A stretch of 5,547 nucleotides of DNA, from NCBI GenBank assembly GCA_965372465.1, contig CBDVCK010000252.1, positions 1 to 5,547 on the forward strand, written 5' to 3'. This stretch comes from GCA-020348445 sp965372465 (GTDB taxonomy: Archaea > Thermoplasmatota > Thermoplasmata > GCA-020350865). The position numbers and the translations under genes are program-made. The notes below the pieces were generated by a model. That model saw only the letters and a list, made by a program, of their open reading frames with translations, did no database searches and was not told where the DNA came from. Below, piece by piece: positions 1-5,058 of the stretch (its first letter is position 1; every line of letters starts with the position of its first letter).

Positions 1-54
1 CAATCCTTCGGGCTTTGGGAGCCTGGTACTCCAGTTCAAATCTGGGCGGCCCCA
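1..54 (+). tRNA. tRNA-Pro (anticodon UGG), 3' part only
   Basis: This is the 3' portion of a proline tRNA; its acceptor 5' strand and most of the D-arm lie before the window. The anticodon stem pairs CGGGC (9-13) with GCCTG (21-25), with one G-U pair. The 7-nt loop TTTGGGA (14-20) places the anticodon TGG at 16-18 with G37 after it, as expected for tRNA-Pro. A short variable region (26-29) follows. The T-arm pairs TCCAG (30-34) with CTGGG (42-46) around the loop TTCAAAT. The 3' acceptor strand is CGGCCCC (47-53) with discriminator A54. CCA is not encoded, which is common in archaea. The identity rests on the anticodon arm and T-arm; the missing 5' end should begin GGGGCCG. The T-rich stretch at 56-63 is a possible termination signal. 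Confidence 0.9.
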
Positions 55-78
55 CTTTGTTTTATATTTATTATAGTC

Positions 79-190
79 GTGGGGCCGCCGAGGTCCGATT
101 CAGTTATAAGAGATTATATACATCGGACCTCCTCATACCTCGGTTATGCTATATATTAATGGGTTCTTAATCCTCGGTATGGGCGGCCCC
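79..190. other. foldable tRNA-adjacent element, possible three-way junction
   Basis: This segment folds through exact complementarity. Helix P1 pairs 81-89 with 182-190 (9 bp, GGGGCCGCC). P2 pairs 90-99 with 122-131 (10 bp), and inside it 105-109 pairs with 114-118 around a GAGA (GNRA-type) tetraloop. P3 pairs 134-139 with 176-181 (CATACC/GGTATG). P1, P2 and P3 abut with only two unpaired bases (132-133), which is the geometry of a three-way junction. Within P3, 155-159 can pair with 167-171 around a 7-nt loop. The ends GGGGCCG and CGGCCCC match the predicted acceptor strands of the neighbouring tRNA-Pro, but the interior is not a cloverleaf. It could be a small RNA, a decayed tRNA-derived element or a DNA-level inverted repeat. 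An AT-rich stretch at 60-75 could be a TATA box, but the spacing is only approximate. Strand and function are unknown. Confidence 0.35.
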
Positions 191-351
191 TTAATTATAA
201 ACGTAAACTTAAAAAGTTCTTAAGCCTTGGTATGGGCAGCCCCATAATAGTAAACGTGAAGATCAATGGGTTCTTAAGCCTCAGGCTGGGCGTCCCCTTT
301 ATAATAGACGTATACAAGTATAAGTTCCAAAACATCAGGATGTGGAGCCCC
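138..351. repeat. degenerate tandem array, four units of 53-54 bp, tRNA-3'-end-like
   Basis: Four units end at 190, 243, 297 and 351. Landmark spacing is strict: GTTC, 20 bases, then CCCC in all four. After units 1-3, CCCC is followed by 10 bases and then ACGT. Eleven or twelve bases then lead to the next GTTC. Each unit ends in a relative of TGGGCGGCCCC, the last 11 bases of the tRNA-Pro before its discriminator (43-53). Unit 1 matches it exactly (180-190), unit 2 has one mismatch (233-243), unit 3 has one (287-297) and unit 4 has three (341-351). The three spacers are AT-rich. Units 1-3 can form GGG/CCC hairpins over a 4-nt loop, and unit 2 extends this to 6 bp (231-236 with 241-246). Short open frames across the array simply reflect its 54-bp (18-codon) periodicity and look non-coding. 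Array identity is well supported; its role is unknown. Confidence 0.7.
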
Positions 352-400
352 ATCCATTTCAAAGCCAGAATTATTATCGAAGCAGATAATATCAACAGAA

Positions 401-416
401 AGACTATCTTTTATTA
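401..416 (+). promoter_or_regulatory. possible archaeal TATA element ahead of the 433-499 structure
   Basis: A TATA-like TTTTATTA (409-416) follows a purine-rich AGAAAGA that could act as a weak BRE. Its centre is about 25 bp before the base of the 433-499 structure, which is the usual TATA-to-start distance in archaea. AT-rich intergenic DNA gives such matches by chance, so this is only suggestive. Confidence 0.2.
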
Positions 417-432
417 GCTCTGATTTTAATAT

Positions 433-499
433 TCCCCCTGCGAACCTCCAATACCTTGACTACCAAGGTTCAATGATCCTCAGTGGTCTCGTAGGGGGA
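433..499 (+). ncRNA. candidate small structured RNA, downstream of gyrA
   Basis: An 11-bp closing helix pairs 433-443 with 489-499, with a single G-U pair and a run of five C-G pairs. Inside it, ACCTTG (453-458) pairs with CAAGGT (464-469) around a 5-nt loop. A weaker 4-bp helix pairs 475-478 with 485-488. An alternative pairs GAACCT (442-447) with AGGTTC (466-471), competing with the ends of the other helices. On the plus strand the structure is followed ten bases later by T6 (509-514), the type of U-run that ends archaeal transcripts. No T-run follows it on the minus strand, so a plus-strand RNA convergent with gyrA is favoured over a gyrA 3' UTR structure. It does not fit a tRNA, and I do not recognise a known family. 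Confidence 0.35.
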
Positions 500-508
500 C
501 CTTATATC

Positions 509-514
509 TTTTTT
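509..514 (+). terminator. T6 run, possible archaeal terminator
   Basis: Six consecutive T residues on the plus strand lie ten bases after the 433-499 helix and reach the first base of the gyrA stop codon on the opposite strand. Archaeal RNA polymerase terminates at such U-runs. The run would end a plus-strand RNA from the intergenic region, or read-through from the tRNA. Confidence 0.3.
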
Positions 515-2961
515 CACTCCTGAATCAACCTAGCCACACTAACCACCTTGTCCCCTTCCTTCATGCGCATCACCCTAACTCCCATGGTGGCCCTGCCCAT
601 AATCCTTATCCCTCTCACAGGAACCCTGATTACCATTCCTCGTTTACTTGTTATGATGAGCTCGTCATCCCCCGTGACCTCTTTTACACACACGACCCTT
701 CCGTTTTTTTCTGTGATATTGAGGTTTTTCACACCCTGAGCCCCTCTTTTCGTCCTTCTGTAGGAGGAGACCTCAGAGCGCTTGCCGTATCCGTTCTCTG
801 TTATTGTGAGGAGCACTGAGTCTTCCTCGACAACACTCATTCCCACAACCTTATCATCACCTTTGAGCCGAGCGCCGATTACACCGCTTGCAACCCGTCC
901 CATGGGCCTTACATCCTGTTCATTGAACCTCACTGCCTTACCGTTTTCTGTTGCTATAATGATCTCCTTTCGGCCGTTGGTGAGTTTGGTTTCCACAAGC
1001 TCATCGTCCTCACGAAGGGTAACTGCTTTAATTCCTGTGATCATGGGCCTGCTATACGCAGATAGCACGGTTTTTTTGATTCTCCCCTTTTTTGTAACGA
1101 ACATGAGGTACTGGGCAGAAGTGAATTCTTCTATGGGAATCGTGGCCTTTATGAGCTCACCCTTCTCCAATCTTGGTAGAAGGTTAATAATGGCCTTGCC
1201 CTTTGCATACCTCCCGCCTGCAGGGATCTTGTAGGTCTTGAGCCAGTAGACCTTGCCTTTGTTGCTGAAAAACAGTATGTAGTTATGGGTGGAGGTGACA
1301 AAAAGGTCCACGAGAAAATCCTCCTCCTTTGTTTCCATACCAATAAGGCCCACACCGCCTCTTTTTTGCGTTCTGTAGGTGTCAAGGGGTATTCGTTTAA
1401 TATACCCAGTATTTGTTATGGTCACCACCATCTCTTCCTCAGGAATAAGCTCCTCTATGTCGAAGTCGTCCGTTGCTTCGTAATCGATTTCGGTGCGCCT
1501 TGCATCACCGTATTTTTCCTTGATTTCGGTAAGCTCTGTCTTTATGATGTTGTTAATCTCAATCGCGCTTCCCAGTATATTTTTGTATTCGGCTATCTTC
1601 TTCTTGGTTTCCTCATGCTCGTCCTTTATGTTCTGCCTCTCAAGGCCGGTGAGCTTTTGAAGTCGCATTTCCAAAATCGCCTTTGTCTGTTCATCAGTAA
1701 TCAGGAACTTGGCCTTCAGTGACTCCCTTGCCTCATTAAGGGAGTTGGATTTCCTGATGATCCCAATAACTTCATCTATATTATCCATTGCAACCATGAG
1801 ACCTTCGAGGATGTGGGCTCTCTTTTCCGCCTTGTCCAGCTCGAACTCGGTTCTCCTTGTTATAACCACCTTCCTGTGGTCGATATAATTATGAATCAGA
1901 TCAGGGAGGCTGAGAACCTTTGGCTGGCTGTTCACCAAAGCCAGATTTATTATACCGAACGTGGTCTGCATCTGGGTGTGCTTGTAAAGCTGTTTTAGGA
2001 TGATGTCCGGTATGACATCCCTTCTCAGATCGATTACTATGCGCATACCCTTTCTGTCAGATTCGTCTCTTAAATCGGTTATTCCGTCCACTTTTCTCTC
2101 TTTTACGAGATTGGCAATGGCCTCCAATAAATTGGATTTATTCACCTGGTACGGAATCTCTGTCACTATGATGCGGTCCTTGTCCTTCTTACCCTGCTCG
2201 ATTTTGGTCTTTGCACGAATCCTGACCAAACCCCTTCCCAGTGTGTATGCCGAAATCACGCCGTTTATCCCGCATATGATGCCCCCTGTGGGAAAATCAG
2301 GGGCTTTTATTATCTTCATCAATTCGTTTATCTCGGCTTCAGGGTTGTCGATCATAAATATGATTCCATCAACAATCTCGCCTAGATTATGGGGAGGCAT
2401 ATTCGTGGCCATGCCAACAGCAATTCCTGAAGAGCCGTTTACAAGAAGGTTTGGAAGTTTTGAAGGAAGCACGGTGGGTTCCTTCAGCGAACCGTCGTAA
2501 TTTGGCACAAAATCCACAGTGTTCTTATCGATATCCTCAAGCATCTCGGATGCTGCTTTATTGAGCCTTGATTCTGTGTACCTCATGGCAGCTGCAGAAT
2601 CTCCGTCAACAGATCCGAAATTTCCCTGACCGTCAATGAGCATGTACCTTAGGGAAAAATCCTGGGCCATTCTCACCATTGCATCGTATACTGCAACATC
2701 GCCGTGAGGATGGTATTTACCAAGAACATCTCCCACCACCCTTGCGGATTTCTTATAAGGTTTTGTGGGGGTCATCCCTGATTCGTGCATGGCATATAAA
2801 ATGCGCCTGTGTACAGGTTTCAGGCCGTCCCTTGCATCGGGAAGCGCCCTTCCCACGATGACGCTCATTGCATAGTCTATGTAGGATGTCTTCATCTCAT
2901 CCTCGATGGAACGGAATATCACCCTTTTTTGGGCTTCTTCCTCGGATTCGATTTCTGCCAA
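514..2961 (-). CDS. gyrA: DNA gyrase subunit A (GyrA)
   Basis: This is the breakage-reunion subunit of the type IIA topoisomerase DNA gyrase. It makes the double-strand break, holds the 5' ends on a tyrosine and wraps DNA to give negative supercoiling. Numbering is from the TTG start at 2961 (815 aa, normal family length). The winged-helix region has SYIDYAMSVIVGRALPD (about 26-42). HPHGDVAVYD is at 84-93, and the catalytic Tyr is at 128 in AAMRYTESRL. Tower and coiled-coil regions follow. From about 500 to the end is a six-bladed pinwheel with roughly 50-residue repeats (NTG, NKG, KKG, ENG, ENG, KRG turns). The GyrA box QKRGGVG (532-538) in blade one marks gyrase rather than topoisomerase IV. 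There is no long acidic tail. TTG is preferred because GGAGTG sits 6 bases before it. The upstream GTG at 2970 would give 818 aa but overlaps that Shine-Dalgarno, and an in-frame TAA at 2980-2982 rules out anything longer. The gene lies 43 bp after gyrB. Confidence 0.97.
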   Translation of the reverse strand: MAEIESEEEAQKRVIFRSIEDEMKTSYIDYAMSVIVGRALPDARDGLKPVHRRILYAMHESGMTPTKPYKKSARVVGDVLGKYHPHGDVAVYDAMVRMAQDFSLRYMLIDGQGNFGSVDGDSAAAMRYTESRLNKAASEMLEDIDKNTVDFVPNYDGSLKEPTVLPSKLPNLLVNGSSGIAVGMATNMPPHNLGEIVDGIIFMIDNPEAEINELMKIIKAPDFPTGGIICGINGVISAYTLGRGLVRIRAKTKIEQGKKDKDRIIVTEIPYQVNKSNLLEAIANLVKERKVDGITDLRDESDRKGMRIVIDLRRDVIPDIILKQLYKHTQMQTTFGIINLALVNSQPKVLSLPDLIHNYIDHRKVVITRRTEFELDKAEKRAHILEGLMVAMDNIDEVIGIIRKSNSLNEARESLKAKFLITDEQTKAILEMRLQKLTGLERQNIKDEHEETKKKIAEYKNILGSAIEINNIIKTELTEIKEKYGDARRTEIDYEATDDFDIEELIPEEEMVVTITNTGYIKRIPLDTYRTQKRGGVGLIGMETKEEDFLVDLFVTSTHNYILFFSNKGKVYWLKTYKIPAGGRYAKGKAIINLLPRLEKGELIKATIPIEEFTSAQYLMFVTKKGRIKKTVLSAYSRPMITGIKAVTLREDDELVETKLTNGRKEIIIATENGKAVRFNEQDVRPMGRVASGVIGARLKGDDKVVGMSVVEEDSVLLTITENGYGKRSEVSSYRRTKRGAQGVKNLNITEKNGRVVCVKEVTGDDELIITSKRGMVIRVPVRGIRIMGRATMGVRVMRMKEGDKVVSVARLIQE

Positions 2962-2967
2962 TACCTT

Positions 2968-2974
2968 CACTCCT
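2968..2974 (-). promoter_or_regulatory. ribosome binding site deciding the gyrA start
   Basis: On the minus strand AGGAGTG occupies 2974-2968, a near match to the archaeal Shine-Dalgarno AGGAGGTG. It includes the GTG at 2970-2968, leaving no spacer for that codon, but is 6 bases from TTG at 2961-2959. This supports initiation at TTG. Confidence 0.6.
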
Positions 2975-3004
2975 TTCTTTTATTACAATCTCAATGAAAA
3001 AACA

Positions 3005-4903
3005 TCATACGTCCAGGTTCACGACCTCAAGGGCATGCTCCTGTATAAATTCCCTTCTCGGTTCCACCTGTTCCCCCATCAACGTGGTAAAGAGCTCGTC
3101 AGCGTAAGCGGCATCATCCAACGTGACCTTTACTATGATTCGTGTATCCGGGTTCATTGTGGTCTCCCAAAGCTGTGTGGGGTTCATCTCTCCAAGACCC
3201 TTGTATCTTTGAGTGGAAATATTCCCCTCTCCCAGCTCTTTTATCTTCTCCAGCCTCTCAGTTTCATTATAAACATACCATTCCTTACCTCCCTTCTTCA
3301 ACCTGTAAAGAGGGGGTTTTGCAATGTAGATGTAACCTGAAGTTATCATCTCCTCCATGTACCTGTAGAAGAAAGTGAGAAGCAATGTTCTTATATGGGC
3401 TCCGTCCACATCCGCATCCGTCATTATAATGACCTTGTGGTATCTGGCCTTGGCAACATCGAAATCCTCGCCGATATTGGTTCCAATGGCTGTAATAAGG
3501 GTCTGGATCTCATTGTTCTTGAATATCTTGTCCAACCTAGCCTTCTCCACATTGAGTATCTTACCCCTCAGAGGCAATATGGCCTGGAACTTCCTATCCC
3601 TACCCTGTTTTGCAGAGCCTCCTGCTGAATCGCCCTCCACAACATATAGCTCGCACATTTCAGGGTTCTTTTCGGAGCAGTCCGCAAGCTTTCCCGGAAG
3701 GTTGCTTCCATCAAAAATCGTTTTTCTCCTGGTAAGCTCTCTTGCCTTTCTCGCTGCGATTCTTGCATGAGACGCAATTATCGCCTTCTCGATTACAGAC
3801 TTTGCAGTTCTTGGGTTCTCCTCGAAGAATTCCCCGAGTTTCTCCCCTGCTATGGATTCCACAATACCCTTTATCTCGCTGTTTCCCAGCTTCGTTTTGG
3901 TCTGTCCTTCGAACTGCGGCTCGCTCAATTTAACCGAGATAATGGCTGTCAGTCCCTCTCTGCAGTCCTCCCCTGAAAGCTTATCATCGTTTTTAAGATA
4001 TGAATTCTTTTTTGCATAATCGTTCAAAGTCCTGGTCATGGCAGCCTTAAATCCCGAAAGATGGGTTCCTCCTTCAATGGTGTTAATGTTATTTGCAAAG
4101 GAATGGGTATTGTCATTATAGCCATCGTTGTATTGTAGAGCCACCTCCAGTATGACATCTTCCTTTGCGGTTTCAAAATATATAACCTCCTCATGAAGCA
4201 CATTCTTGTTCTTGTTCAGATGCTGTACAAAGGACGAGATTCCTCCCTCGTACTGAAAGATGTTCTCCTTGCTGGTTTTTTCGTCCATTATACTGATCTT
4301 GACACTTTTGTTCAAAAAAGCAAGCTCCCTCAACCGGGCTGATATGGTATCGAAATTGAAGTCCATCTCGCTGAAGATCTCGAAATCCGGCATGAAGATC
4401 ACGGTTGTCCCGGTTTCTTTTGCCTCACCAATAACCTCCATTTCCTTTGCAGGTGTTCCCCTCTCGTATCTCTGAAAATGCACCTTACCATTTCTTGCTA
4501 TCCTGACCTCCAACCACTCGGAGAGGGCGTTTACAACCGAAACCCCGACACCGTGCAGACCACCTGAGACCTTGTAGCTCTTTTTGTCGAACTTGCCACC
4601 TGCATGGAGTTTGGTCATCACTATCTCCACACCTGGTTTTTTGTACTTCGAATGCATCTCAACTGGAATTCCCCTGCCGTCATCCATTACGGATACACTG
4701 CCATCCTCAAGTAAAATAACCTTTATTTCCTTGCAAAAGCCCACCATGGCCTCGTCTATCGCATTGTCCACAACCTCGTATACAAGATGATGCAGGCCCC
4801 GGGAATCCGTGCTGCCAATATACATACTGGGACGCTTTCGGACCGCCTGCAGGCCTTCCAGCACTTGAATATCATCTACCCTGTAGGTCTCTTCTTTTTT
4901 CAT
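3005..4903 (-). CDS. gyrB: DNA gyrase subunit B (GyrB)
   Basis: This is the ATPase and TOPRIM subunit of DNA gyrase, which pairs with GyrA from the next gene. The GHKL ATPase domain shows EVVDNAIDEA (43-52, catalytic Glu43 and Mg-binding Asn47), DDGRGIP (74-80) and GGLHGVGVSVVNALS (114-128). The transducer contains QTKTKLGN (334-341), whose Lys338 should contact the ATP gamma-phosphate. The TOPRIM domain has EGDSAGG (423-429), PLRGK (444-448) and the metal-binding DADVD (496-500). The tail carries IAKPPLYR and QRYKGLGEMNPTQLWETTMNP (565-585), which contact GyrA. At 632 aa it lacks the roughly 170-residue insert of the E. coli enzyme, as most GyrB proteins do. The ATG start is fixed: a good Shine-Dalgarno precedes it, and an in-frame TGA at 4916-4918 leaves no alternative upstream. 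ParE is the main alternative; the linked gyrA carrying a GyrA box argues against it. Confidence 0.97.
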   Translation of the reverse strand: MKKEETYRVDDIQVLEGLQAVRKRPSMYIGSTDSRGLHHLVYEVVDNAIDEAMVGFCKEIKVILLEDGSVSVMDDGRGIPVEMHSKYKKPGVEIVMTKLHAGGKFDKKSYKVSGGLHGVGVSVVNALSEWLEVRIARNGKVHFQRYERGTPAKEMEVIGEAKETGTTVIFMPDFEIFSEMDFNFDTISARLRELAFLNKSVKISIMDEKTSKENIFQYEGGISSFVQHLNKNKNVLHEEVIYFETAKEDVILEVALQYNDGYNDNTHSFANNINTIEGGTHLSGFKAAMTRTLNDYAKKNSYLKNDDKLSGEDCREGLTAIISVKLSEPQFEGQTKTKLGNSEIKGIVESIAGEKLGEFFEENPRTAKSVIEKAIIASHARIAARKARELTRRKTIFDGSNLPGKLADCSEKNPEMCELYVVEGDSAGGSAKQGRDRKFQAILPLRGKILNVEKARLDKIFKNNEIQTLITAIGTNIGEDFDVAKARYHKVIIMTDADVDGAHIRTLLLTFFYRYMEEMITSGYIYIAKPPLYRLKKGGKEWYVYNETERLEKIKELGEGNISTQRYKGLGEMNPTQLWETTMNPDTRIIVKVTLDDAAYADELFTTLMGEQVEPRREFIQEHALEVVNLDV

Positions 4904-4911
4904 AACCTCAA

Positions 4912-4917
4912 CTCCTC
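4912..4917 (-). promoter_or_regulatory. gyrB ribosome binding site
   Basis: GAGGAG on the minus strand ends 8 bases before the gyrB ATG, a normal archaeal Shine-Dalgarno position. It overlaps the stop codon of a six-codon ATG frame starting at 4936. Confidence 0.65.
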
Positions 4918-4992
4918 AATTTTTTGAGCCTTCCATCCCCTTTTTCACTTAATAAAACTCTCTTATTTTAGAAGTATTCATTCTCTACGCGC

Positions 4993-5012
4993 ACGTGTAC
5001 TAAACTGTACGT
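4993..5012. promoter_or_regulatory. imperfect palindrome on the gyrB promoter, possible operator
   Basis: On the minus strand ACGTAC (5012-5007) is followed by six bases and then GTACACGT (5000-4993). This is an inverted repeat, perfect except for one inserted A. It touches the downstream end of the TATA box and extends towards the predicted start site near 4990, where a bound repressor would block initiation. The regulator, if any, is not visible in the window. Confidence 0.3.
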
Positions 5013-5026
5013 ATATAAAACCTTTG
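5012..5026 (-). promoter_or_regulatory. gyrB-gyrA promoter (BRE plus TATA box)
   Basis: On the minus strand CAAAGG (5026-5021) followed by TTTTATATA (5020-5012) is a good archaeal BRE/TATA pair. Initiation about 25 bp downstream would fall near 4990 and give a leader of about 85 nt. A weaker TATA-like GTTTTATTA (4958-4950) could give a shorter leader of about 25 nt. No other promoter-like sequence is evident between gyrB and gyrA, so both genes are probably co-transcribed. Confidence 0.6.
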
Positions 5027-5047
5027 ATTTTCCTTGCCAAAACAACT

Positions 5048-5055
5048 AAAAAAAA
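5048..5055 (-). terminator. T8 run ending the KH-protein transcript
   Basis: Eight consecutive T residues on the minus strand begin four bases after the KH-protein stop codon, and a further T-rich stretch follows (GTTGTTTTGG). A U-run without a hairpin is the usual archaeal intrinsic terminator. It separates this gene from the gyrB promoter just downstream. Confidence 0.5.
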
Positions 5056-5058
5056 TCA

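Noticed and set aside
81..190. A second complete tRNA gene with acceptor-like ends
   Set aside because: The ends look like a tRNA-Pro acceptor stem, but there is no D-arm, no T-loop TTCRAAT and no anticodon arm with U33. The helices form a different fold.
138..351. CRISPR array
   Set aside because: Similarity extends through whole 53-54 bp units and decays with distance. There is no constant repeat of 24-40 bp separated by unrelated spacers, and no cas gene is present.
195..417. Short open frames on both strands across the repeat array, with 18-residue periodic peptides
   Set aside because: The periodicity follows from the 54-bp DNA repeat, no convincing ribosome binding site is evident, the peptides match no family I know, and both strands are open at once as expected for AT-rich non-coding DNA.
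782..1722. Long plus-strand open frames opposite gyrA (for example 782-1234 and 1285-1722)
   Set aside because: They lie antisense within the conserved GyrA coding frame and their translations show no recognisable domain.
3005..4903. Assignment as topoisomerase IV ParE with ParC
   Set aside because: The partner subunit carries a GyrA-box-like QKRGGVG and a full six-blade pinwheel, and a gyrB-gyrA order is usual for archaeal gyrase.
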